A stretch of 64,000 bases of DNA, taken from assembly GCF_013371495.1 (NCBI RefSeq), contig NZ_JABWTA010000001.1:186001-250000 (forward strand). Reading direction: 5' to 3'. Under the pieces are notes generated by a model that ran no database searches, had not been told where the DNA came from, and saw only the letters and a list, made by a program, of their open reading frames with translations. This DNA comes from Altererythrobacter lutimaris (GTDB lineage: Bacteria > Pseudomonadota > Alphaproteobacteria > Sphingomonadales > Sphingomonadaceae). A program made the position numbers and the translations under genes. This document shows, piece after piece, positions 18,301 through 25,294 of this stretch; positions within the stretch are counted from its first letter, which is position 1, and every line of letters begins with the position of its first letter.

Positions 18301-18880
18301 CCGCAATGTGGTTGGAGCGATAGTTGGCGTGCAACCCTTCGGGGGTAGGGGCCTGTCTGGCACCGGACCCAAGGCTGGCGGGCCGCTCTATCTTGGGCGA
18401 CTTGTCCAAGGCGCAGCCTCACAAGCGCCGCCTCTAGGTCTTCCAGTAGAACTGCCGGGTCCGGTTGGGGAGCGCAATCTCTACGCGGTACAGCCCAAAG
18501 GGCGGGTGCTCGCGTTGCCAGAGACGATTGAAGGGCTGCAAGCCCAGCTTGATGCGATAATTGAGACCGGCAACGTCGCTGTCTTGCCGGATCGCGTGCG
18601 CGGTCTGGCAGAAGCACTTGCGCCGGAAGACTTTGCAAGGCTCGGCTGGGTTACAGACTGGCGCGCTGAGCCACCTTTCGCACATGTCCTGATCCAAGAT
18701 GGCAGTCAGGATGTGAGCAAGATCCTGCAATCGGTGGCAGTCAAGGATGGTCCCATCCCCATTGTGCAATTGGGCGGGCGTGACAAGCCATATCGGACAG
18801 ACTGGATGATCGAGGAAGTCTCAACATCAATCGACACCACCGCCGCCGGCGGTAATGCGAGCCTGATGGCTGTGGCGTAG
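15350..18880 (+). CDS. putA: Bifunctional proline dehydrogenase / L-glutamate-gamma-semialdehyde dehydrogenase
   Basis: The protein has 1176 residues and oxidises proline to glutamate in two steps. The FAD proline dehydrogenase barrel spans roughly residues 150-470, with RLVKGAYWDSEIKRAQ near 355 and FQCLHGMGEGLYEEV. The aldehyde dehydrogenase part spans about 560-1010, with PWNFPLAIFTGQ near 692, catalytic Glu in IAETGGQNAMVVD near 798, and catalytic Cys in SAGQRCSALRVL near 828. A C-terminal ALDH-like extension of about 150 residues makes it longer than minimal PutA. There is no N-terminal ribbon-helix-helix, so it does not repress itself as the E. coli protein does. GAGGAGAG lies just before the ATG. 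Confidence 0.96.
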   Translation: MLDHNPFARFAPAISATTSLRRAITTAYRLPEPDAVSPLLEAATLPDADRAAINALATELVGRLRQKGQQGGVEGLVGEYSLSTQEGVALMCLAEALLRVPDNATRDALIRDKIAGGDWRSHVGDDRSIFVNAASWGLVISGKLVTPVQEDSLGASLTGLIKRAGEPVIRAGVHHAMEMMGEQFVTGETIKEALKRARDMEEQGFSYSYDMLGEAAMTMRDAERYYADYERAIRAIGKSATSRGIYEGPGISVKLSALHPRYERAQSDLVISEMLPKVRALALMAKSYEIGLNIDAEEADRLELSLDILEMLALDPELAGWDGLGFVVQAYGKRCPMVIDWIIDLAKRSRHRIMVRLVKGAYWDSEIKRAQVDGLADFPVFTRKVHTDVSYIACAKKLLQAREVVFPQFATHNAQTLATIYHLAGPDFAVGDYEFQCLHGMGEGLYEEVVGSRKLDRPCRIYAPVGSHETLLAYLVRRLLENGANSSFVNRIWDEDVPIEELARDPAEEARAIEPIGSPHPLIRLPRELYPERTNSRGIDLTDEIALATLTERLSNSASREFNAQPLVPGRGETGRADAVLNPANHSDRVGTVENATLEDVELAMRNAKAASDAWAQVPVKTRAQHLLKAADLLEERMEDLLGLIMREAGKSAPNAIAEVREAVDFLRYYAQQACDGLDGAKPLGPIVCISPWNFPLAIFTGQVVAALVAGNSVVAKPAEETPLIAAQMVAILHEAGVPEEVLQLLTGAGDIGAALVASEHTCGVVFTGSTDVAKLIQRQLAKKTLIDGSPIPLIAETGGQNAMVVDSSALPEQVVRDVLASAFDSAGQRCSALRVLCVQEDIADNLLEMLRGALAELKVGSTTRLCVDIGPVISAGAQQTINTHIEQMETCGARIEQLELGPETDAGTFVAPTIIEIASLAELGREVFGPVLHVLRFKRHELRDVMRQIKETGYGLTFGLHSRIDETIAEVTALAEVGNIYINRNVVGAIVGVQPFGGRGLSGTGPKAGGPLYLGRLVQGAASQAPPLGLPVELPGPVGERNLYAVQPKGRVLALPETIEGLQAQLDAIIETGNVAVLPDRVRGLAEALAPEDFARLGWVTDWRAEPPFAHVLIQDGSQDVSKILQSVAVKDGPIPIVQLGGRDKPYRTDWMIEEVSTSIDTTAAGGNASLMAVA

Positions 18881-19051
18881 GCATTTGGGACGCTAGTGGA
18901 CACTTCGTTCCGGTTCGTGCGTTGAAACTTTGGTGCGATTACGCGCCGCACGACATTGTTCGCCAGTCGAGGGAAAGTTGCGCAGGGGGCCAGGTAAACT
19001 GGGGGAGCGCTACAAAGGCAGGCGTCAAAACGGAGAGAGCACAGGATTGCC

Positions 19052-20158
19052 ATGACTGACCATATCGGTTTTGCACCCAATCACGACGAGGCATCGCGCC
19101 AGGCATTCGTCGCTAGCCTCAAGAAATTCGTCAATTTCGACGTCGAAGCCAAAATTGCAGAGGTGTTCGAAAACGAGCTGGCGCCGTCCGCAGAAAGCCC
19201 GCCGCAAACGCGCGATGATGCGGCCGCATTGCTTGAGCCGCATCCGCTTTACCAGCTGTGGGCGTCGCTCACCTTTCACAGCCAGAACCTGATGTGGGAT
19301 GCAGTGCAGGAAACCACCGATCGCACGATTGATGCGCAGGTCGAGGCCTATCGCGCAATCGCAGGAAAAAAAGACAAGGGTGGTTCGGTTTCATTGAGTG
19401 AAGAGTTGCTCGTCAAAGCCCCAATCGCCACCACAGAAATCCATCGCCAGCCGGGCGGTTATTGGCGAGAGAACCGCCCTGACGATATCGAAGCCGCGCT
19501 CAATTACGCCGGGACAGTCGATCTCTACCGCAACGCCAAAGGCATGGGGATTGGAGCGAAGCCAGCCGCGGATTCCATTGCGCGCTTTGTAGCGGGCATT
19601 GCGCGGCAATACGCGCCCGATCTGGATCCCGAGACGATCCTCGACATGGGGTGCGGGACTGGCGAGCAGACGCTCGGTTACAAGCGCGAATGGCCTGATG
19701 CAGAAGTGACCGGGATCGACGTGGCGCGCCCCTTTATCCGCTTTGCGCACGGTCATGCTGAAAGCGAAAGCGTGCCTGTGCATTTTGCTGAGATGGATGC
19801 AGGCGCGACCACTTTTGAAGACGAGAGCTTCGATCTGATTGTCTCCATCATCATGTTCCACGAGACGACCAAAGCGCAAGTACATGACATCATGAGCGAA
19901 TGCTGGCGTTTGGTGCGCCCCGGCGGCCTGGTGCTCCATCTCGACGTGCCCTACCAGCCATCGCGCATTCCACTGGTAAAACAAGTCACGAACAATTGGC
20001 AGGTGCGCCACAATGGCGAGCCGTTCTGGAGCGGGTTCGCGAGCCTCGACATGAGAGAAGAAGCGATCAAAGCTGGCTTTGATGCCGAGCACGCTTTTGC
20101 GACTTATGAAGGGCAGGGGCCTGCGATTTATCACTTCTTCGGCGGCAGGAAACCGTAA
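19052..20158 (+). CDS. SAM-dependent methyltransferase with N-terminal extension (module A)
   Basis: The protein has 368 residues. About 190 residues of mostly helical extension, with an HRQPGGYW segment near residue 130, precede a class I methyltransferase fold. Motif I is ILDMGCGTGEQT near residues 198-209, the acidic motif II is VTGIDVARPF, then come TTFEDESFDLIVSIIMFHET and LVRPGGLVLHLDVPY. It is paralogous to the proteins at 29675 and 43045, sharing FEDxSFDxxxSxIxxHE. Its stop overlaps the start of the small partner gene (TAATG). The substrate is unknown. The location in a catabolic cluster suggests a small-molecule substrate rather than nucleic acid, but this is inference. Confidence 0.85.
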   Translation: MTDHIGFAPNHDEASRQAFVASLKKFVNFDVEAKIAEVFENELAPSAESPPQTRDDAAALLEPHPLYQLWASLTFHSQNLMWDAVQETTDRTIDAQVEAYRAIAGKKDKGGSVSLSEELLVKAPIATTEIHRQPGGYWRENRPDDIEAALNYAGTVDLYRNAKGMGIGAKPAADSIARFVAGIARQYAPDLDPETILDMGCGTGEQTLGYKREWPDAEVTGIDVARPFIRFAHGHAESESVPVHFAEMDAGATTFEDESFDLIVSIIMFHETTKAQVHDIMSECWRLVRPGGLVLHLDVPYQPSRIPLVKQVTNNWQVRHNGEPFWSGFASLDMREEAIKAGFDAEHAFATYEGQGPAIYHFFGGRKP

Positions 20159-20463
20159 TGAGCGATGCACCAGATCTGCCAGTCGGTCCGCGCGCGGGCG
20201 ACCGCGAGACAACGTTCTTCGACGATCCGGTGAAGGATCATTTGCTCCGATCGCTTGTGACGGTGACGATGGAGCTTTCAGTCACGCGTGACCGGCTTGC
20301 AAGCCTCGAAGCGTTGCTGAAGGAGAGCGGCGTGGTTTCAGCCGATGCACTCGATACGCTTCAGCCTGACATGGAGACCGCAAGACTGCGCGAAGCGGCG
20401 CGGTCAAAGCTCATCGAAGACGTTCTCGGGCCGCTTATGCGGCGCTTAGCGAAAGAGGGCTGA
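20158..20463 (+). CDS. Small helical partner protein of methyltransferase module A
   Basis: This 101-residue protein matches no family I can name. Two helical stretches are predicted by eye: one around HLLRSLVTVTMELSVTRDRL and ASLEALLKESG, and one in the last 35 residues (ARLREAARSKLIEDVLG). It shares a pattern with the small proteins at 29334 and 44088: hydrophobic-rich D-x2-L/I, LxxE/T, then a DRL-x-x-LE-x-x-L-x(3)-G block, then a D-x(3-4)-P-x(3-5)-R segment and an I/V-x-x-V tail. Its start overlaps the methyltransferase stop by one base, so equal production and a complex are likely. Confidence 0.75.
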   Translation: MSDAPDLPVGPRAGDRETTFFDDPVKDHLLRSLVTVTMELSVTRDRLASLEALLKESGVVSADALDTLQPDMETARLREAARSKLIEDVLGPLMRRLAKEG

Positions 20464-20468
20464 GCCCG

Positions 20469-20485
20469 CATCCACTAGGCGGATA
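20469..20485. promoter_or_regulatory. Cluster dyad motif, site A (upstream of methylaspartate ammonia-lyase)
   Basis: CATCC-ACTAGGC-GGATA, followed by GT. It lies 82 bases before the MAL start codon and 5 bases after the module A stop. It shares 16 of 17 bases (TCCACTAnGCGGATAGT) with site C at 33636 and the TATCC-N7-GGATA frame with sites B and D. It is probably an operator for a cluster regulator. Confidence 0.6.
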
Positions 20486-20490
20486 GTTAT

Positions 20491-20510
20491 CTTGTGGTGA
20501 GTGCCACAAG
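20491..20510 (+). other. Hairpin in the leader of the ammonia-lyase gene
   Basis: Perfect 7-bp inverted repeat CTTGTGG / CCACAAG with a 6-base loop, 5 bases downstream of dyad site A and 56 bases before the TTG start. There is no U-tract, so it is not a simple terminator. It could be a regulator site or an mRNA leader stem. Confidence 0.4.
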
Positions 20511-20566
20511 GCCCGTTGGCGGGGCAGCGCAATTGGCACTTCACATTCTCGGCTCGGAGACTGCAT

Positions 20567-21823
20567 TTGCAGATCATTGATGTCCTGTTTGCGCCTGCCA
20601 ATGGCGCATTTTTCTATGATGATCAGGCCGCGATCCGTGCCGGCCGCGAGCATGACGGTGTGGCCTATAAGGGCGAGCCGCTCACTCCAGGCTTCACGAG
20701 CGTTCGCCAGCCATCAAAAGCGCTCTCTATAGGGCTGATGCTGGAAGATGACGCGGTCATCTGGGGCGATATGGTCAGCGTGCAATACTCAGGCGCTGCC
20801 GGACGTGACCCTCTGTTTGAGCAAGCCGCTATCCTGAGCTTTTGTCGCGAAGTACTCATCCCGCGTTTAATCGGTCTTGATGTGAGCCAGGGTGCGGAAA
20901 TATGCGACGCCGCGCTCGCATTCCATGATGGTGCGCGTTTGCCGATTGCGGTCGAATACGGCGTCAGTCAGGCGCTGCTGAAAGCGGCTGCCTATGCGCG
21001 CCGAATCACACTGGCGGAGCTTATCGCGCAGTGGCTTGGCGTTCCTCCTCCAACGCAAGCCGTCCCACTCTTCGCGCAAAGCGGTGATGAGCGGTACGCG
21101 AATGTCGATACCATGATCCTCAAGCAGGCCGATGTGCTGCCGCATGGCCTGATCAATTCGGCGGAGAAGTTCGGGCCTGATGGCGCGACCTTCAGCGATT
21201 ATGTCGTCTGGGTGGCTGACCGGATCGCGCAGCTGGGCGAAGCAGGTTACAAACCGACGCTTCACTTCGATGTCTATGGCTGGATTGGCCTTGGTATCGG
21301 GACCGATCCAAAAGCCATCGCTGATTATATCGCGAGCGTTGCTGAGCGTGTCGCCGGATACACGCTGAACATCGAATGCCCGGCTGACTACGGCAACCGG
21401 ACTGCACAGATCGAGAACTATGCTGCGATTGTCGAGCATGTCGATCAGCTATGCGGCAACGCGACGGTCGTTGCGGATGAGCATTGCAACACTCTTGAGG
21501 ACATCGAAGCCTTCATCGCAGCGCGCGCGGCGCATATCATTCAGGTCAAGACACCGGATGTGGGCAATCTGCTTGATACTGCGCGCGCCATTGTTGCTGC
21601 GCGAGAAGCAGGGATCGGCGCATACAGTGGTGGGACCAGCGCAGAGACTGACATTTCGGCACGCGCTTGCGTCCACGTGGCTTTGGCAGCGCGAGCCAGC
21701 ATGATGCTCGCGAAACCGGGTATGGGCGTGAACGAAGGCATCACCATTGTAGGTAATGAGCAAGCACGCACGCTGGCGACAATCCGCGCGCGTCTCAACA
21801 GGGATAATTCCCATGCAGGATGA
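20567..21823 (+). CDS. mal: Methylaspartate ammonia-lyase
   Basis: The protein is 418 residues from a TTG start (GGAG 7 bases upstream); clostridial MAL has 413. MAL interconverts threo-3-methylaspartate and mesaconate plus ammonia, and belongs to the enolase superfamily. The start is set by homology: LQIIDVLFAPANGAFFYDDQ matches the family opening. Diagnostic blocks follow: VSVQYSGAAGRDPLF, YANVDTMILKQADVLPHGLIN (with the His of the family), LHFDVYGWIGLGIG, VADEHCNT, and IQVKTPDVGN with the catalytic Lys. The usual EGP metal-ligand region reads NIECPADYGN here, keeping the Glu. A CoA-transferase gene overlaps its 3' end. No glutamate mutase is present, so methylaspartate must come from elsewhere, or the reaction runs toward amination. 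Confidence 0.9.
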   Translation: MQIIDVLFAPANGAFFYDDQAAIRAGREHDGVAYKGEPLTPGFTSVRQPSKALSIGLMLEDDAVIWGDMVSVQYSGAAGRDPLFEQAAILSFCREVLIPRLIGLDVSQGAEICDAALAFHDGARLPIAVEYGVSQALLKAAAYARRITLAELIAQWLGVPPPTQAVPLFAQSGDERYANVDTMILKQADVLPHGLINSAEKFGPDGATFSDYVVWVADRIAQLGEAGYKPTLHFDVYGWIGLGIGTDPKAIADYIASVAERVAGYTLNIECPADYGNRTAQIENYAAIVEHVDQLCGNATVVADEHCNTLEDIEAFIAARAAHIIQVKTPDVGNLLDTARAIVAAREAGIGAYSGGTSAETDISARACVHVALAARASMMLAKPGMGVNEGITIVGNEQARTLATIRARLNRDNSHAG

Positions 21824-22940
21824 TCTCAACGGCGTTCTTGTGGTCTCGCTCGAACAGGCAGTCGCTGCGCCATATGCAAGCTCGCGGCTGGCTGACGCAG
21901 GCGCGCGGGTCATAAAGATCGAGCGCCCTGAAGGCGATTTCGCGCGCAATTATGACACCATGGTCAAAGGCGAGAGCGCGTATTTCGTGTGGCTTAACCG
22001 CGGCAAAGAGTCTCTGTGTCTTGACCTGCGCGAAAAAGATGACCGGGCCTTGCTGCTTCGGATGATTGCGCGGGCCGATGTGTTCATCGAGAACCTGAAG
22101 CCCGGCACACTTGCGAAGTTCGGCGTCGAACTGGACGCGCTTTGTGACGAGCACAATGGCCTCATCGCTTGCTCGATATCGGGCTTTGGCGAAGAGGGGC
22201 CATACTCCAAGCTCAAAGCCTATGATTTGATCGTCCAAGGCGAAGCGGGGCTCTGCGCGATCACGGGTACAGCGCATGGTCCGGCGAGAGTCGGCGTATC
22301 GGTCTGCGATATCGCAGCCGGCATGACTGCGCATGCTGCGATCCTTCAAGCTCTCTTTCGCCGCGAGCGGGAGGGCCACGGGCGACGCATCCGGGTTTCG
22401 CTGTTCGATGCGCTCGCGGACTGGATGAACGTGCCGTTCCTGCAATACGCTTATGGTGGCTATCAGAACCAGCGAAGCGGTGTGAACCACCCCTCCATCG
22501 CACCATATGGAGCCTTTCCGACTGGCGAAGGCAAACAGGTCATTTTTTCTGTCCAGAACCAGCGCGAATGGTACGCTTTCTGCGAACATGTGATGGGTGA
22601 TGCAGCGCTTGCAGAGGACCCGCTGTTCAAGACCAATATGGAACGGCTCGACAATCGCAGCGAGTTGGAAAGCCGTGTCCGAGCCCGTTTTTCGGAACTC
22701 AGAATCGCCTCAGCAATGGAGCTGCTTGAGCGCAGCGGCATCGCTTATGGGCGACTCAATTCGATCGCAGAGCTAGCAGAGCATCCCCATCTGCGGCGGC
22801 TGACGGTGAATACCGACGCGGGTGAAGTCCACGTGATTGCGCCTGGAGCGCTGTATGGCGATAGCGCATCAGAGCGTGTTCCAACTGTTCCGAGTATTGG
22901 AGCGCAATCGGCTGAAATGCGTGAAGAATTCTCGGAATAG
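21813..22940 (+). CDS. CaiB/BaiF family (class III) CoA-transferase, candidate mesaconate CoA-transferase
   Basis: The protein has 375 residues. The ATG at 21813 overlaps the 3' end of the MAL gene by 11 bases. Family signs are the N-terminal LEQAVAAPYASSRLADAGARVIKIERP, LDLREKDDRALL, and VFIENLKPGTLAKFGV, where the Asp of the motif is replaced in register by Glu-Asn (ENLKPG). CISGFGEEGPYSKLKAYDLIVQ is also present. The enzyme moves CoA between carboxylic acids through an aspartyl-CoA intermediate. Next to MAL, the natural guess is mesaconate or a related C5 dicarboxylate, but the substrate cannot be read from sequence alone. Confidence 0.85.
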   Translation: MQDDLNGVLVVSLEQAVAAPYASSRLADAGARVIKIERPEGDFARNYDTMVKGESAYFVWLNRGKESLCLDLREKDDRALLLRMIARADVFIENLKPGTLAKFGVELDALCDEHNGLIACSISGFGEEGPYSKLKAYDLIVQGEAGLCAITGTAHGPARVGVSVCDIAAGMTAHAAILQALFRREREGHGRRIRVSLFDALADWMNVPFLQYAYGGYQNQRSGVNHPSIAPYGAFPTGEGKQVIFSVQNQREWYAFCEHVMGDAALAEDPLFKTNMERLDNRSELESRVRARFSELRIASAMELLERSGIAYGRLNSIAELAEHPHLRRLTVNTDAGEVHVIAPGALYGDSASERVPTVPSIGAQSAEMREEFSE

Positions 22941-22982
22941 CCGGCGCTGCGGGACCATATTCGATCAAATACTGTAAAAACT

Positions 22983-23006
22983 GTATGACATGCGCTATTG
23001 TCATAC
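22983..23006. promoter_or_regulatory. Perfect inverted repeat upstream of the IclR gene
   Basis: GTATGACA-TGCGCTAT-TGTCATAC: 8-bp perfect arms with an 8-base spacer, 60 bases before the IclR start. It is a likely autoregulatory operator for the IclR protein or another dimeric regulator. It is different from the TATCC-N7-GGATA motif of the cluster. Confidence 0.55.
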
Positions 23007-23066
23007 TTCAATGACACTACTTGGTTAAATTGCGATAGCAAAGGCCATGGGAAGCAAGGGCGCTGT

Positions 23067-23864
23067 ATGGAACGTGGGGTACCAATTCGTGCGATCAGTC
23101 GGGGGCTTTCCGTCCTGACAACAGTCAATCGTGACGGCCCCATATCAATGATGGACATCGCAAGAGCGGCGCAGGTTCCGTACCCGACTGCTTGCCGCAT
23201 TATCCAAACGCTGCTGCATGAAGGGATGGTCGAGAAGGAGCCGCATCGCAAACGGTACCGCGTGACATCGCTCGTACAGACACTCTCGACCGGATATCAA
23301 ACGGAAGACATGCTGGTCTCAGCCGCGCGCGAGCATATCGAGACTCTGTGCCAGGAGCTCAGTTGGCCGATTTCCATCGCGACGCGTGTTGGCACACGCA
23401 TGATGGTACGCGATTCCACGCATAAGATGACTTCGCTCACCTTCTCGCATTACTTTCCGGGATACACTCTGCCCATTGCGGAATGCGCAACGGGCAAGGT
23501 GCACTTGGCGTTTTGTGATGATGAAGAGCGTGAGGCTATCCTTGAAGGCTTGAAAGCGATTGAGACGGAGAGCTCGCACATGGGCCTCGTGCTGATGGGC
23601 GATGACTACATGCTCACGAAGATTCGCAAGGATGGCTACGCGATGCAGATACGGAACGTCTACAATGCGGATCCGGGCAAGACCTCTTCGATCGCTGTTC
23701 CGCTGTTTGATGGGAACGACCAGCTGATAGGCTCGCTTGCGCTGATATTCTTCGCCAGCGCCATGAACGGCGATGAAGCGGTCGCTAAGTACCTCAAACC
23801 GATGCAGGATACCGCTCGCGCGATTGGAAGCTCGATGCGAGCCGCGACAAGCGCGGCCGCTTAG
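23067..23864 (+). CDS. IclR family transcriptional regulator
   Basis: The protein has 265 residues, the usual IclR length. The N-terminal winged helix is ISRGLSVLTTVNRDGPISMMDIARAAQVPYPTACRIIQTLLHEGMVEK. The effector domain follows, with LPIAECATGKVHLAF and IAVPLFDGNDQLIGSLALIFFA. IclR proteins in catabolic clusters respond to aromatic or small acid effectors (MhpR, PcaR, PobR types). The ATG at 23067 is preferred because the upstream open frame overlaps the inverted repeat. It is the only regulator gene in the 19-54 kb supercluster, so it is the first candidate to act on the shared dyad sites. Confidence 0.92.
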   Translation: MERGVPIRAISRGLSVLTTVNRDGPISMMDIARAAQVPYPTACRIIQTLLHEGMVEKEPHRKRYRVTSLVQTLSTGYQTEDMLVSAAREHIETLCQELSWPISIATRVGTRMMVRDSTHKMTSLTFSHYFPGYTLPIAECATGKVHLAFCDDEEREAILEGLKAIETESSHMGLVLMGDDYMLTKIRKDGYAMQIRNVYNADPGKTSSIAVPLFDGNDQLIGSLALIFFASAMNGDEAVAKYLKPMQDTARAIGSSMRAATSAAA

Positions 23865-23884
23865 GACCGCATCTCTGGACAAAG

Positions 23885-25294
23885 CTAAGCAGGCACAACG
23901 CAGGTTGCAGCATGCTCGCCTGCGAGCCGACCCAACGTAGTAGCGGTGAGCAGGCCATTGCCCGCCATATAACCGTCAGCGCCCGGGCCTGAAATGCCTC
24001 TTGCAGCGCCTCCGCCAGCGTAGAGGTTAGGCATAGTGCCTCCGCCCGCGCGCTTGACCCGCGCGTGCTCGTCCACTTCTAAACCGCCTTGCGTGTGGAA
24101 CAGTGCGCCCGTTACTTTGACCGCATGGAAAGGCGCGGAGAGCGGCGCCTTGCCAGCGAAACTGCGACCGAACTGGTCGCGCTCTTCGGTTTCGATAAGT
24201 CTATGTGTTTCTGCGACTGTCGCTTCGAGACCCTCGGCATCAACGCCGATTTTCTCAGCGAGTTCAGCGAGTGTGTCGGCGGAGTTCAAGCATCCTGCGG
24301 ACATAGCCTGCTGGTAGTCGTCGAATTGCACCATAACTTGGTGGCGGGTTTCATCATAGACGCTCCAGGCAACATGGCCGTCCTGCCGCAAGACTTCGAC
24401 CGCTTGCTCGGAATAGCCCGCCGCTTCATTGGCAAAACGCTGCCCAGCGCGGTTCACCTGGATCCCACCTTCTGTGATCAGCGGCCAAAGTATCGGGATT
24501 CCGTAGCCTGCTGCAAGCCCAGCATGCCCTTGATAGGCGCTTAAGTCTGCCATGGCTGCATTCAAATCGCGGCCCCATGCGATCGCATGGCCTTTATTAC
24601 CCGGATGCCCGTGAAATGTGGCATGCTCCAGCTCAGGGATGAGCTCGCTGACCATTTCCTGATTTCCCGCAAACCCGCAGCAAGCGAGGATCAAAGTCTC
24701 GCAGCCGATAATGTCGGTTTCGCCGTCGGGGCGCGTTGCATCGATAGCGATGATCTTGTCGGCTTCATTGACGTAGATTGTATTGACCAGGCTGTCCGTG
24801 AGGATGTCGACGCCTGCATCTTCGCACGCGCTCGCAAGTGCGCCCATCAACTCGCTGCCGGACCGGCTTGGCATACCGTGCATGCGAAGCGCGGAGTGTC
24901 CTGGATAGGTAAAGCCTTCCACAAGGCTTAGATCGATGCCGTGTTTCTCAACCAGCCAATCGATCGTCTTGCCGGATTCTTGCGCAAGGTGCTGGACCAG
25001 CTCTGCATCGACTTGGCCTTTGGCTTTGGCCGCAATGTCTTTTGCGAAAAGATCCGGCGAGTCTTCAATGCCTTTCGCGCGCTGGATCGCGCTGCTCGCC
25101 GCCGGGATAAGGCCGGTGGACATGGCAGTCGTTCCCATTGGCTGGCCGTCGCGCTCCACAACCAGAACATCGACGCCAGCATCACGTGCGGCAAGCGCAG
25201 CGCAAAGTCCGGTTCCCCCGCCACCGACAATCACTACCGGAATCTCGGCGATGGATTCGACGTTTTCTGTGCGAATGACGCGAATATCGCTCAT
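23885..25294 (-). CDS. FAD-dependent oxidoreductase, fumarate reductase/3-ketosteroid dehydrogenase-like flavoprotein
   Basis: The protein has 469 residues. The N-terminal FAD site is VVIVGGGGTGLCAALAARDAGVDVLVVERD, and the C-terminal FAD block is NLYAGGGAARGISGPGADGYMAGNGLL. The middle has the FAD-binding-2/succinate-dehydrogenase-like fold, with LFHTQGGLEVDEHARV near the end. The family reduces or desaturates alpha,beta-unsaturated acids or ketones. It is the last gene of the four-gene operon that starts at 29164; its ATG overlaps the alcohol dehydrogenase stop. No haem or flavin-transfer domain is fused, so its electron partner is unknown. Confidence 0.85.
   Translation of the reverse strand: MSDIRVIRTENVESIAEIPVVIVGGGGTGLCAALAARDAGVDVLVVERDGQPMGTTAMSTGLIPAASSAIQRAKGIEDSPDLFAKDIAAKAKGQVDAELVQHLAQESGKTIDWLVEKHGIDLSLVEGFTYPGHSALRMHGMPSRSGSELMGALASACEDAGVDILTDSLVNTIYVNEADKIIAIDATRPDGETDIIGCETLILACCGFAGNQEMVSELIPELEHATFHGHPGNKGHAIAWGRDLNAAMADLSAYQGHAGLAAGYGIPILWPLITEGGIQVNRAGQRFANEAAGYSEQAVEVLRQDGHVAWSVYDETRHQVMVQFDDYQQAMSAGCLNSADTLAELAEKIGVDAEGLEATVAETHRLIETEERDQFGRSFAGKAPLSAPFHAVKVTGALFHTQGGLEVDEHARVKRAGGGTMPNLYAGGGAARGISGPGADGYMAGNGLLTATTLGRLAGEHAATCVVPA

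Noticed and set aside
18893-18900. CTAGTGGA upstream of module A, complement of the TCCACTAG half of dyad site A
   Set aside because: The second half (GGATA) is absent: the sequence continues as CGTCCC on that strand. It is too short to call a site.
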